From Candidatus Tectomicrobia bacterium (GTDB lineage Bacteria; UBA8248), in the NCBI GenBank assembly GCA_016192135.1, contig JACPUR010000014.1, positions 16,905-80,904 of the forward strand: 64,000 nt of DNA, written 5' to 3'. Under the pieces are notes generated by a model. The model had not been told where the DNA came from and did not search any database. It worked only from the letters and a program-made list of their open reading frames with translations. The position numbers and the translations under genes were made by a program. This document shows, piece by piece, positions 14,533 to 23,072 of the stretch; the first letter of the stretch is position 1, and every line of letters begins with the position of its first letter.

Positions 14533-16293
14533 CTACTTTCCCCGCTTGGCCGGGATGACGGGCAGCAGGATGTGGCTGGCCCGGCCCTTCCCGGCGTGGA
14601 TCGTGACCTTGCCTCCGAAGACCTCGGGCGGGCGGTCCTGGGGGTCGTCGTGCTTGAAGGGCCCGACCCCGGTGAAGACCTCGCCCAGCGTCCCCAGCCC
14701 CTTGGCGCCCCCGCCCGGCCACTCGTAGTCCTTCCCCCGCACGGTCAGGCCGATGCGGTGGCCGGCCGGCACCACGATGGAGGTGACCCACACCTCGACG
14801 TCGAGCTCGTAGACCTGCCCGGGCTTGAGGGGCTGCACCTCGTCGTGGGTGTGGTAGGGCCGCCAGGGGAGCGAGAGCTCCTTGTCGAGCTTGCGGTGGG
14901 AGGCCCGGAGCCAGCCCTGGGCGATGGGGGTGTGGGGATCGAGCGCCCCCATGAAGGTGATCTCCTTCATGTTCGGGTCGAAGGCCCGCAGGATGAGGAA
15001 GAGGTCGGCGTCCCGGGTGGAGGAGGAGACGAAGAGCTTGGCCGCGATGGGGCCGGTGATCTCGGTGTCTTCCTTCAGGGGCGCCGTCAGGAAGGTCACG
15101 CCCTCGCCCAGGCCGCCGTAGCTCACCTTCCCCGAGGCGCCCGCCTTGGTGGTCAGGGCCGCGCCGGCCGGGTCGAGGTAGAACTTGGTCCACTTGGTGC
15201 GCTTCAAGGGCCACTCGCCCTCGGCGCGCTCGGCGAACTTCTCGCCCGGGTGGCGCACCTGGAGCACCACCTTGGGCTGCTTGTCCCAGCCCGTCTTCTC
15301 GCCCTTCAGGAAGTGGCCGAAGAACTTCTTCTGAAGGCTGACCCCGTAGTCGGTGTAGAAGTGGGTCCAGTGCTCGATGCCGTGCATCTCGAGCCACTTC
15401 TGCCGGGAGGCCGAGCGCACGAAGCCCTCAATGTTCCCGCGCGGGTGGAGGCCCTGGCCGCCCCAGTTCCCGGCCGAGAGGAGGGGCACCTGGACCTTCG
15501 ACCAGTCGGGCATGCGGGAGGTCCAGTAGCCGTCCGTGGCGAGGGGGTTGCTCACGCAGTCCGGGTAGAAGTCCCGGCGGCTGGCGCCCAACTGCTCCTC
15601 GGTCAGCTCGGCCGGGCCGGCCACCCAGTCCCCGTTCATGCGGCTGCGGTAGCCGCGCGAGCCCTTGCCGTGCTGGACCCGGATGACCTGGGAGGGGAAC
15701 CAGGTGCGGCCGAAGGTGCACAGGATGCCGCCGTGGTGGCTCAGGTCGCGGTAGTAGTCCGCCGCGCCCTCCCAGATGCAGATGGCCGCGAGGTGGGGGG
15801 GCTGGAGCGCCGCCACCTGCCACTGGTTCATGGCGTAGTAGGAGATGCCGTTGAGCCCCACCTTCCCGCTGCTCCAGGGCTGCTTGGCGCCCCACTCGAT
15901 GCAGTCGTGGAAATCCTTCGCCTCGCGGGCCGACCAGATGTCCAGCAGCCCCGGCGAGCGGCCCGCCCCGCGCGAATCCACCCGCACCACCGCGTAGCCG
16001 TCCGGCACCCACTTCTCGGGGTCCACCACCTCCCAGTTCTGGTACTTGTTCGTGGAGCCCGAGGGCACGTCCGGGTGCTCCTCCGCCATCCGGCGCCACT
16101 GGTCGGTGTAGAGGTCCTCGAAGTGGAGCCACTTGCCGTAGGGGCCGTAGGTCATGATGACGGGGTACTTGCCGCCCTTGATCGGCCGGTAGACGTCGGC
16201 CCGGAGCACCACCTTGTCGTCCATCTGGATCGGAACGTCCCAGTCGATCCGCATCCCGTCCCGGATCTCGCTCTTCGGATATCCGCCGCTCAT
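14533..16293 (-). CDS. CocE/NonD-family alpha/beta hydrolase
   Basis: A 586-residue member of the X-Pro dipeptidyl-peptidase S15/CocE family (serine acyl or peptide hydrolases). The N-terminal alpha/beta domain contains DGYAVVRVDSRGAGRSPG near residues 98-115 and the nucleophile elbow VGLNGISYYAMNQW with Ser151. The C-terminal jelly-roll domain (about 370-586) carries DPHTPIAQGWLRASHRKLD and a lectin-like beta region. There is no signal peptide. ATG at 16293 with GGGACGGGAG upstream. It stands next to an amidase and likely acts on ester, amide or acyl-peptide substrates. The substrate is unknown. Confidence 0.9.
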   Translation of the reverse strand: MSGGYPKSEIRDGMRIDWDVPIQMDDKVVLRADVYRPIKGGKYPVIMTYGPYGKWLHFEDLYTDQWRRMAEEHPDVPSGSTNKYQNWEVVDPEKWVPDGYAVVRVDSRGAGRSPGLLDIWSAREAKDFHDCIEWGAKQPWSSGKVGLNGISYYAMNQWQVAALQPPHLAAICIWEGAADYYRDLSHHGGILCTFGRTWFPSQVIRVQHGKGSRGYRSRMNGDWVAGPAELTEEQLGASRRDFYPDCVSNPLATDGYWTSRMPDWSKVQVPLLSAGNWGGQGLHPRGNIEGFVRSASRQKWLEMHGIEHWTHFYTDYGVSLQKKFFGHFLKGEKTGWDKQPKVVLQVRHPGEKFAERAEGEWPLKRTKWTKFYLDPAGAALTTKAGASGKVSYGGLGEGVTFLTAPLKEDTEITGPIAAKLFVSSSTRDADLFLILRAFDPNMKEITFMGALDPHTPIAQGWLRASHRKLDKELSLPWRPYHTHDEVQPLKPGQVYELDVEVWVTSIVVPAGHRIGLTVRGKDYEWPGGGAKGLGTLGEVFTGVGPFKHDDPQDRPPEVFGGKVTIHAGKGRASHILLPVIPAKRGK

Positions 16294-16456
16294 GTCGCTC
16301 CCGTCCCCCCTGTGTCGGAAAAAGGCGCGGGCCCGCCCCCTGCCCGGGCGGGCGTCACCGTTGGCATGTGGCGCTTCGTGCCGCGAGGCGGCCATTATCC
16401 CGCCGGGGAGGGAATGCGGCAAGGGCGGGGGGGCCATCTATCAGATTGGGCGCAAT

Positions 16457-16539
16457 GATGTCGTGCTGAGCGCAGCGAAGCATCTCGGTTTGAATCCAAC
16501 CGAGATTCTTCGCTCCCTCCGGTCGCTCAGAATGACATC
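16457..16539. repeat. GTCATTCTGAG-type inverted repeat
   Basis: An 83-bp imperfect hairpin between GATGTCGTGCTGAGCGCAGC and GCTCAGAATGACATC. It fills most of the gap between the hydrolase and acyl-CoA dehydrogenase genes. Same family as 8300-8385, 40097-40178 and 43691-43817. Confidence 0.8.
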
Positions 16540-16562
16540 TTTTTTTCCGTATGCTCCTTTTC

Positions 16563-17768
16563 CTACCCCAGCACCTCCCTTGCGATGAGGGAGCGCTGGA
16601 TCTGGTTGGTGCCCTCGATGATCTGGAGCTGCTTGGCGTCGCGCATGAAGCGCTCGAGGGGGTGGTCCTTCATGTAGCCCGCGCCGCCCAGGACCTGGAT
16701 GGCGTCCACCGAGACGCGCATGGCGGCGTCCGAGGCGTAGCACTTGGCGGCCGAGACGTAGCGCACGCACTCCCGGCCGTCCCGGCCCGCGTCCACCATG
16801 GCCGCCGCCCGGCGCACGAGGAGCCGCGCCGCCTCGGTCGCGAGGAACATGTCGGCCAGCATGAACTGGATGGCCTGGTGCTCCGCGATGGGCCGGCCGA
16901 AGGCCTCGCGCTCCTTCGCGTAATTCGAGGCGTAGTCGAGGCAGCCCTGGGCGAGCCCCACCCCCCGCGCCCCGATGACGGGCCGGGCCTGGTTGAAGCC
17001 CCGCATGGCGGCCCGGAAGCCGTTGTGCTCCTCCCCCACCAGGTTCTCCGCCGGGACCCGGCACCCCTCGAGGAGCACCTCGCAGGTGGGGATGCCCCGC
17101 ATCCCCATCTTGCGCTCCCGGCGCCCGACCCTGAGCCCCGGCGTCCCCTTGGGCGCGATGAGCATGGAGATGCCCCGGCTCCCGGCGCCCGGGTCGGTCT
17201 TGGCGGCCACCACGATGAAGTCGGCGTGCGCCGAGCCGGTGCAGAAGGCCTTCTGGCCGTCGATGACGAAGGAGTCCCCGTCGCGCGCGGCGCGGGTGCG
17301 GATGTTCGCCACGTCGGAGCCGGCGTGGGGCTCGGTCATGGCGAGGGAGCCGCGCAGCTCCCCGGTGGCCACCCCGCGCAGGTAGCGCTCCTTCTGGGCG
17401 GCGCTTCCCGCCACGGCGATGGGCCGGGTGGCGAGGAGGTGGACCGAGAGGAAGAGGGGGCTGTTCGAGCAGACGCGGGCGATCTCCTCGACCGCGACGC
17501 AGGTGCCGAGGATGCCCATCCCGCTCCCGCCGTACTCGGGCGGGACGTAGAGGCCGAGGAGGCCCTGGGCCTTGAGGAGCTGGAAGACGTCCTCGGGGTA
17601 CTCCTCCCTCTCGTCGATCTCGGCGGCGCGGGGGGCGATATGGCGCCCGGCCAGCTCCCGCACCACGCGGCGGAGCATCTCCTGCGGCTCGGTCAGGTGG
17701 AAGGGGAGGCCGGCGGTGCCAGGGGAAGTCATGTCGGCGTCTCCCGCCTCGTCGGCAAGGGTTGTCAT
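16563..17768 (-). CDS. Acyl-CoA dehydrogenase
   Basis: A 401-residue FAD-dependent acyl-CoA dehydrogenase of normal length. The N-terminal helical domain ends at YGGSGMGILGTCVAVEEIAR. The flavin-binding AMTEPHAGSDVANIRT lies near residues 142-157. The C-terminal domain has EREAFGRPIAEHQAIQFMLADM and the catalytic-base motif IIEGTNQIQRSLIAREVLG at the end. The start at 17768 is preceded by a weak AAAGGG. An internal ATG 12 codons later has no better site. It heads a minus-strand set (SDR, MaoC, acyl-CoA synthetase) consistent with acyl-CoA beta-oxidation of an unknown acid. Confidence 0.92.
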   Translation of the reverse strand: MTTLADEAGDADMTSPGTAGLPFHLTEPQEMLRRVVRELAGRHIAPRAAEIDEREEYPEDVFQLLKAQGLLGLYVPPEYGGSGMGILGTCVAVEEIARVCSNSPLFLSVHLLATRPIAVAGSAAQKERYLRGVATGELRGSLAMTEPHAGSDVANIRTRAARDGDSFVIDGQKAFCTGSAHADFIVVAAKTDPGAGSRGISMLIAPKGTPGLRVGRRERKMGMRGIPTCEVLLEGCRVPAENLVGEEHNGFRAAMRGFNQARPVIGARGVGLAQGCLDYASNYAKEREAFGRPIAEHQAIQFMLADMFLATEAARLLVRRAAAMVDAGRDGRECVRYVSAAKCYASDAAMRVSVDAIQVLGGAGYMKDHPLERFMRDAKQLQIIEGTNQIQRSLIAREVLG

Positions 17769-17776
17769 GCCCTTTT

Positions 17777-17804
17777 GTAGGGGCGAGGCATGCCTCGCCC
17801 CTAC
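17777..17804. repeat. 28-bp palindrome, core AGGCATGCCT
   Basis: A perfect palindrome with arms GTAGGGGCG and CGCCCCTAC, identical in core to the 14445-14472 copy. It sits between the SDR stop and the acyl-CoA dehydrogenase start. Confidence 0.85.
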
Positions 17805-17835
17805 GGATTGGAATCGTGGGGCTGTTTCCTCGCCC

Positions 17836-18579
17836 CTATATCGCCATCCCGCCGTCCACCCGCAGGACGTGGCCGGTGACGTAGCTCGCGTCGTCCGAGG
17901 CGAGGAAGACGAAGCCCGCCGCCATCTCCTCGGGCGTGCCCCAGCGGCCGAGCGCGATGCGCTCCAGGTACTTCTGCTCGAAGCGGGGGTCGGTGCGGAT
18001 GGTCTCGGTCATGGGAGTGACGGCCGCGGGGGAGATGCAGTTCACGGTGATGTTGTAGCGGCCGAGCTCGCGGGCCGCGCTCTTCGTGGCCCCGACGATG
18101 CCCATCTTGGCCGAGGAGTAGTTGATCTGCCCGATGGTTCCGCGCAGCCCCGCCCCCGAGGTGACGTTGATGATGCGCCCGCGCTTGAGCGGGATCATCC
18201 GCTTGGCGGCGGCGTGGAGGCCGTTCCAGGTGCCCTTCAGGTGAACGGCGATCACCTCGTCCCACTGCTGCTCGGTCATCTTGTGGAGCATGGCGGCGCG
18301 CACGATACCCGCGTTGTTCACCATCACGTCCACGGGGGCGTAGGCCTTCTCGCAGGCGTCGAGCACGGCCTCGACCTCGGAGAGCTTGCTCACGTCCGCC
18401 CGGTGGAACCGGGCCTCCCCGCCCGCCTCCCGCGCGAGCCGGGCGGTCTCCTCCCCCCCCGCCTCGTTCAGATCCACCGCCACCACCCGGGCGCCCTCGC
18501 GGGCGAAGGCCACCACCACCGCGCGGCCTATGCCCTGGGCCGCCCCCGTCACCACCGCGGCTTTCCCCTTGAGACGCAT
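17836..18579 (-). CDS. Short-chain dehydrogenase/reductase (FabG-like)
   Basis: A 247-residue classical SDR. The cofactor motif TGAAQGIG is at residues 11-18, NNAG at 88-91, and the catalytic Ser141, Tyr154 and Lys158 lie in VTSGAG and YSSAK. The C-terminal DGGM is typical. Asp at the end of strand 2 (VVAVDLN) suggests preference for NAD. It fits a 3-hydroxyacyl-CoA dehydrogenase role beside the acyl-CoA dehydrogenase and MaoC hydratase. ATG at 18579 follows GGGAGGTCCG. An upstream in-frame start in the repeat cluster is rejected. Confidence 0.92.
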   Translation of the reverse strand: MRLKGKAAVVTGAAQGIGRAVVVAFAREGARVVAVDLNEAGGEETARLAREAGGEARFHRADVSKLSEVEAVLDACEKAYAPVDVMVNNAGIVRAAMLHKMTEQQWDEVIAVHLKGTWNGLHAAAKRMIPLKRGRIINVTSGAGLRGTIGQINYSSAKMGIVGATKSAARELGRYNITVNCISPAAVTPMTETIRTDPRFEQKYLERIALGRWGTPEEMAAGFVFLASDDASYVTGHVLRVDGGMAI

Positions 18580-18605
18580 CGGACCTCCCGTGAAGATGGA
18601 CGAAG

Positions 18606-18940
18606 AAGACACTCGACGAAAAAGCCCGGGCGAACACGAGGTTCGCCCCTACAGATCAGGCAGTCCGTAGGGGCGATGCTTGTCATCGCCCTCCGTGACG
18701 CGGCGCCGGCCGGTCCGCAGGGGCGTATTGCCATGCGCCCCTACAGGGCATCCACGCGCCGCGGGTTCCGTAGGGGCGGCCCCCCGTGGCCGCCCCTCAC
18801 ACGGGGCAGGCACGGGGGCCTGCCCCTACAGGAAATTTTCGCCGGTGACGAAACCGCCGAGGGCGAACACGAGGTTCGCCCCTACAGAATTTGGTGCGTT
18901 TCCGCAGGGGCGTATTGCCATGCGCCCCTACGTTCCCATC
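18606..18940. repeat. Dense cluster of seven short palindromes
   Basis: A gene-free stretch packed with members of the GTAGGGGC family and relatives. The unit with core AACACGAGGTT (GGGCG...CGCCCC) occurs twice (about 18628 and 18861). The unit with TATTGCCATG occurs twice (about 18713 and 18902). Others have GATGCTTGTCATCG, GGCCCCCCGTGGCC and AGGCACGGGGGCCT centres. Repeated use of whole units shows local copying. The stretch covers the 372-bp gap between the SDR start and the MaoC stop. Confidence 0.8.
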
Positions 18941-18951
18941 CGCCCACCCCC

Positions 18952-19353
18952 CTACTCCATCCACGCCTCGGCGCTACCGGCGGTGACGACCGCCCCCTCC
19001 TGGTTCATGGCCTCGATCTCGCACACGGCGAGCGCCCGCCCGCCCGCCTCGCGGACTTCCTTCACCCGCCCCCGGCAGGTGACGCTGTCCCCGAGCCGCA
19101 CCATCCCCCGGAAGTTCACCTCGATCTTCCGCGTCATCCCCGGGCCGAAGGCGGCCTCGACGAACTGGCCGAGGAAACCCATGGAGAGCATCCCGTGGGC
19201 GATGACGCTGGGCAGGCCCCGCGCCCGCGCCGCCCCGTCGTCGAAGTGGATGGGGTTGAAATCCCCGCTCGCCCCCGCGTACCTCACGAGCTGGACGCGT
19301 GCGACGGGCGGCTTCGCCAGCTCGGGCAGGGCGTCACCCGCCATGTAACGCAT
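18952..19353 (-). CDS. MaoC-like hotdog dehydratase
   Basis: A 133-residue single hotdog-fold protein with the hydratase-2 motif YAGASGDFNPIHFDD near residues 25-39, where Asp and His are the expected catalytic pair, followed by SVIAHGMLSMGFLG. Members hydrate enoyl-CoA or act on related acyl-CoAs. Within this minus-strand acyl-CoA cluster a (R)-specific enoyl-CoA hydratase role is likely. Substrate chain is unknown. Confidence 0.88.
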   Translation of the reverse strand: MRYMAGDALPELAKPPVARVQLVRYAGASGDFNPIHFDDGAARARGLPSVIAHGMLSMGFLGQFVEAAFGPGMTRKIEVNFRGMVRLGDSVTCRGRVKEVREAGGRALAVCEIEAMNQEGAVVTAGSAEAWME

Positions 19354-19536
19354 GGGTGCCTCCTGGCAGCGGAATCCAATGTTGTTCAGCGTCCAACGAT
19401 AAATCCGGGGGCACAGCGCATCCGCGCCCTCCCTCTCCCTTTGGGAGAGGGTTTACGACCCGACGGAGAAGCAGGGGGCGAGGCATGCCTTGCCCCTACG
19501 GATGGGGGCGCGAATCCGGGAAAAAGGAACCGCCCC

Positions 19537-20169
19537 CTACCTCCGCAGCAGCTTGACGGCGATGTTGGCCCCGTTGCCGAGCTGGTAGGCCAGGCACACC
19601 CAGAGCAGCGCCAGGTGCTCGAGCTGGCGGGCCGCCGCGAGGGGGCCGCAGTCCACCACCTCGAAGCCCAGGTCCTCCATGAGCCGGCCTACCGTCTTCT
19701 TGGCCCCGGCGTCCTCTCCGCAGATGAACATGGAGATGTCCTGGTCCCCGTAGCGGGGGTTCTCCATGTTTGCCGACCCGGTGGTGCTCAGCCCCTTCAC
19801 CACCTTCGCCCCCTTCGCCCAGGAGGCCACCTGCTCGGCGGCCGAGGTGTCCGGCCCGACCGCGAGGCCCGAGAGGTCGGGCTTCAGCGGATTGGTGCAG
19901 TCGATGACGACCTTCCCGGCGAGGCTCCCCGCCGCGGCGAGGGCCTCCTTCGTCCCCGCCCAGGGGGTGGCGAGCACCACCACCTCGCCGTGGGCGGCCG
20001 CCTGGGCGATGGTCGCGGCCTTCGCCTTCCCTCCGGAGGCGCCCATCAGTTCCTTGACCTTCGCCGCGCCCGGGTCGCGGGAGCCGAACACCACCTCGTG
20101 CCCCATGGCCGCCCAGCGCTTCCCCACCGCCCCGCCGACCTTGCCCGTCCCGATGATCCCGATCTTCAT
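19537..20169 (-). CDS. NADPH/F420-type dinucleotide-binding oxidoreductase (NpdG-like)
   Basis: A 210-residue Rossmann protein: MKIGIIGTGKVGGAVGKRWAAMGHEVVFGSRDP at the start, LATPWAGTKEALA near residue 75, VVIDCTNPLKPDLSG near 92. The GSRDP segment is characteristic of the NADP-binding F420-dependent oxidoreductase group. Length fits the family (about 210-220). Whether this organism makes F420 is unknown, and many homologues use other partners. GAGGAGA precedes the ATG at 20169. Confidence 0.85.
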   Translation of the reverse strand: MKIGIIGTGKVGGAVGKRWAAMGHEVVFGSRDPGAAKVKELMGASGGKAKAATIAQAAAHGEVVVLATPWAGTKEALAAAGSLAGKVVIDCTNPLKPDLSGLAVGPDTSAAEQVASWAKGAKVVKGLSTTGSANMENPRYGDQDISMFICGEDAGAKKTVGRLMEDLGFEVVDCGPLAAARQLEHLALLWVCLAYQLGNGANIAVKLLRR

Positions 20170-20200
20170 GATGGCAGTCTCCTCATGCGCCGGATGCGCG

Positions 20201-20635
20201 TCAGGGGTCGAAGCGCCGCAGCGACACCCACTTGCCCCCGCCCGCCCTCGCCCCCGTCCTCGCGTCGGTGAATTCGTAGGTCCGCTCGATGAACACCAGG
20301 TCCCCGCTCCGGCCACCCTTCTCGTAGATGTCCGTGACGGTGAACGAGACGTCCAGGACGTCCCCCGCCCGGAGCGGCCGCTCGAACTCGTAGGACTGGG
20401 AGGCGTGGAGCCCCACGTCGCCGAAGTCCGCCGGCACGTCGGGGTAGTCCCCCTCGGGCCGGAAGGTGGCCGGGAAGGTGGGGGGCACGATGGGGCTCTC
20501 CCCCCGGTAGGCGGGGCTCGGGTCCCCGATCGCCTCGGCGAAGCGGCGGATGGCCCCCGCCTCCACGGCGACCCGGTAGGGGCCGTGCGTCCGCCCCTTG
20601 AGGGCCGCGATCCCGGGGGTGATGCGGTTCGGCAT
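20201..20635 (-). CDS. FAS1-like/MaoC-type dehydratase subunit
   Basis: A 144-residue hotdog protein of the FAS1-like dehydratase group. It has an N-terminal RFAEAIGDPSPAYRGE substrate-loop motif, then LHASQSYEFERPLRAGDVLDVSFTVTDIYEKGG and VFIERTYEFTDARTG. Such subunits often pair with a catalytic MaoC partner, possibly the gene at 18952-19353. It lies 17 bp downstream of the acyl-CoA synthetase stop and is co-transcribed with it. Confidence 0.82.
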   Translation of the reverse strand: MPNRITPGIAALKGRTHGPYRVAVEAGAIRRFAEAIGDPSPAYRGESPIVPPTFPATFRPEGDYPDVPADFGDVGLHASQSYEFERPLRAGDVLDVSFTVTDIYEKGGRSGDLVFIERTYEFTDARTGARAGGGKWVSLRRFDP

Positions 20636-20651
20636 GGGGGACTCTCCTCGG

Positions 20652-22784
20652 CTACGCCGCCCGGACGCGGGCGTCCACGGCCAGGGCGCCGCCTGGGGTC
20701 ACGATGAGGGGGTTGATGTCCAGCTCGGCCAGCGCCCCCTCCAGCTCGGCCGCCATCTCGGAGAGCCGGGCCAGGACGCGGGCCGCGGCGGGGAGATCCA
20801 CCGGCGGCCTCCCGCGCACACCCTCAAACAACTTGGCCCCGCGCAGCCCCCACAGCATGGCCGAGGCCTCCTCCTCCCCGAAGGGGGGGAGCCGGCGGGC
20901 CGCCTCCCCGAAGACCTCCACGAAGATGCCCCCGATGCCCCCCGTGACGCAAAGGCCGAAGGCCGGGTCGCGCGAGAGCCCGGCCAGGAGCTCCACCCCG
21001 CCCTCCGCCATCCGCTGCACGAGGAGTCCCGCGTCCGGGGCCAGGGCGAGGAGGCGCGCCGCCGCTTCCCGGAGGCTCCCCTCGTCGTCCAGGCCGAGGA
21101 CCACGCCGCCGGCGTCGGTCTTGTGGACGAGGCCTTGGGAGATCGCCTTGAGGGCCACCGGCCCGCCCATTTTCCGCCAGGCGGCGACCGCCCCATCCGC
21201 GTCGGTGGCCTCGGCCTGGGCGGGCTGGGGGATGCCGTAGAGGCCGAGCAGGGCGCGGCAGGCGGCGGGCGGAAGCATTCCCTCCGGGCTCCGGGGCGCG
21301 CTCCCGATCAGCCGCCGCGCCTCCTTCTGGCGCGACAGGTCGATCTCCGACCCGGGCCTGGCCGCGCGCGCGGCGGCCTCCTCGAAGCCAGCCTGCGCGG
21401 CCAGCGCCCGCACCGCCCGGTCGTAGTCCTCGAAGACGGGCACCCCGGCCTTGCGCACGGCCTGGAGCGCCGCCCGGTGGGGCGCCATCCAGCAGCAGGC
21501 GAAGGGCTTGGCGCTCTCCTCGAAGAGGCGCTTGAAGTCCCGGCCCACCTGGTCCGCCATGTGGTGGTACACCCCCATCACGAGGACGGCGGCGTCCACC
21601 GAGGGATCGTCCCGCACCGCCGCGCCGGCCTCGGCGATGGGGCTCTGGCCGGGCTTGCTCACCATGACCGAGACGAGGTCCACCGGGTTCCGCAGGGCGG
21701 CGTATCGCGGGAGGACGGCCTGGAGGCGGGCGCGGGTGGCCTCGGCGAGCGGGGGGAGGGAGAAGCCCTCCTCCACCGCGGCGTCCGCCACCAGGGAGGC
21801 CCCGCCCCCCGAGAAGCTCAGGACGCCGAGCCTTCTCCCTCCACCGGCCTTCGCCGGCGAAGGCCGCGGGGCGCGCGGCGCGCGCGAGAGGAAGTGAGCC
21901 GTCTCCATGAGCTCCTGGTAGGAGCGGCAGAGGGTGACGCCGCACTGCCGGGCGAAGGCGGTGAAGACACCGTGCGGGGTGGCGAGGGCGGCGGTGTGGC
22001 TCATGGCGGCGCGGGCGCCCGCCTCGGTGGCCCCGGACTTGAGCAGCACGATGGGCTTCCCGGCCGCGAGGGCCCGCTCCGCCGCCCGGCGCAGGCCCTG
22101 CCCGTCGCGCACCGATTCGAGGTAGCCGCAGATGACGCGGGTATCGGGGTCGTCCACGAAGTGGTCCACGCACTCGGCGAAGTCCACGTCGGCCTCGTTG
22201 CCGAGGCTCACCATGGCGCTCAGGCCGGCGCCCGTGTCGTGGAGGTCGGAGATCATGCAGGCGGCGAGCGCCCCGCTGTGGGTGACGAGAGCGATGGGGC
22301 CGGGCGAGAGGGTTTCGCCCTCCCGGATGGAGATGGTGAAGGTGGCCATGAGGCGCGAGCGGGTGTGGATGACGCCCATGCAGTTGGGGCCCAGCAGGCG
22401 CATCCCCGCGGCGCGGCAGAGGCCGGCCATCTCCTCCTGGAGGCCCGCGCCCCCGGGGCCCGTCTCCCCGAAGCCCGAGGTGAAGACGGCGGCGGCCTTC
22501 ACCCCGCGCTCCGCGCACTGGCGCAGCGCCGGAAGGACGGCGTCGCGCGGGGCGGCGAAGAGGGCGAGGTCGGGGGCCTCGGGAAGCGAGGCGACGTCGG
22601 GGTAGCAGCGCAGGCCCGCGATCTCCGCGCGGTTGGGGTTGATGGGGTAGATGGCGCCCGGGAAGCCGTGCTCCCGCATGAGGCGGATGGGGATGCCGCC
22701 CAGGCGCCGGAGATCCGAGGAGGCCCCCACCACGGCCACCGATGCCGGATGGAACAGGGGCGCCAGGCTGTGATTCGCGCTCAT
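20652..22784 (-). CDS. ADP-forming acyl-CoA synthetase (fused alpha-beta)
   Basis: A 710-residue NDP-forming acyl-CoA synthetase. Order: CoA-binding domain (FHPASVAVVGASSD near residue 10; YPINPN near 45), succinyl-CoA-synthetase-like flavodoxin domain (LLGPNCMGVIH near 130, VTHSGALAA near 165), then SHTAALATPHG near 265 with the expected phospho-histidine. An ATP-grasp beta part follows from about residue 490 (GIPQPAQAEATDADGAVAAWRKMGGPVALKAI) ending in LDINPLIVTPGG. It would convert acyl-CoA plus ADP and phosphate to acid and ATP, or the reverse. It is the first gene of the minus-strand run and divergent from the ABC binding protein at 23073. Confidence 0.92.
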   Translation of the reverse strand: MSANHSLAPLFHPASVAVVGASSDLRRLGGIPIRLMREHGFPGAIYPINPNRAEIAGLRCYPDVASLPEAPDLALFAAPRDAVLPALRQCAERGVKAAAVFTSGFGETGPGGAGLQEEMAGLCRAAGMRLLGPNCMGVIHTRSRLMATFTISIREGETLSPGPIALVTHSGALAACMISDLHDTGAGLSAMVSLGNEADVDFAECVDHFVDDPDTRVICGYLESVRDGQGLRRAAERALAAGKPIVLLKSGATEAGARAAMSHTAALATPHGVFTAFARQCGVTLCRSYQELMETAHFLSRAPRAPRPSPAKAGGGRRLGVLSFSGGGASLVADAAVEEGFSLPPLAEATRARLQAVLPRYAALRNPVDLVSVMVSKPGQSPIAEAGAAVRDDPSVDAAVLVMGVYHHMADQVGRDFKRLFEESAKPFACCWMAPHRAALQAVRKAGVPVFEDYDRAVRALAAQAGFEEAAARAARPGSEIDLSRQKEARRLIGSAPRSPEGMLPPAACRALLGLYGIPQPAQAEATDADGAVAAWRKMGGPVALKAISQGLVHKTDAGGVVLGLDDEGSLREAAARLLALAPDAGLLVQRMAEGGVELLAGLSRDPAFGLCVTGGIGGIFVEVFGEAARRLPPFGEEEASAMLWGLRGAKLFEGVRGRPPVDLPAAARVLARLSEMAAELEGALAELDINPLIVTPGGALAVDARVRAA

Positions 22785-23072
22785 GCGGCGGGTCCTAGAC
22801 GGCCGTGGCGGGCAACTCGCAATTGAGACAAAGGAATCCCAATAACGGGTGACTCTCGATCACTCTCCGGCGAGGTGTCAACACGCGGCGCCTCCGCCGC
22901 GGGGCCGGGCGCCTTTCCGGACGGCTCATCGCGCGGCGGCGCTCCCGCGGTTGCAATATTTTCCGGTCGGAATACCCTGGATGGCACATCGGCTATGAAT
23001 CCATCCGTCGGGGCCCGCTTTCGTCCACACACGTGGAAAGGGATGCCGGCTCTTTCATGGGGAGAGAACACC

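Noticed and set aside
18386-19348. Plus-strand reading frames rich in R, P and S across the repeat cluster
   Set aside because: Products of GC-rich repeat DNA and of antisense to SDR and MaoC genes; no ribosome-binding sites or family motifs.
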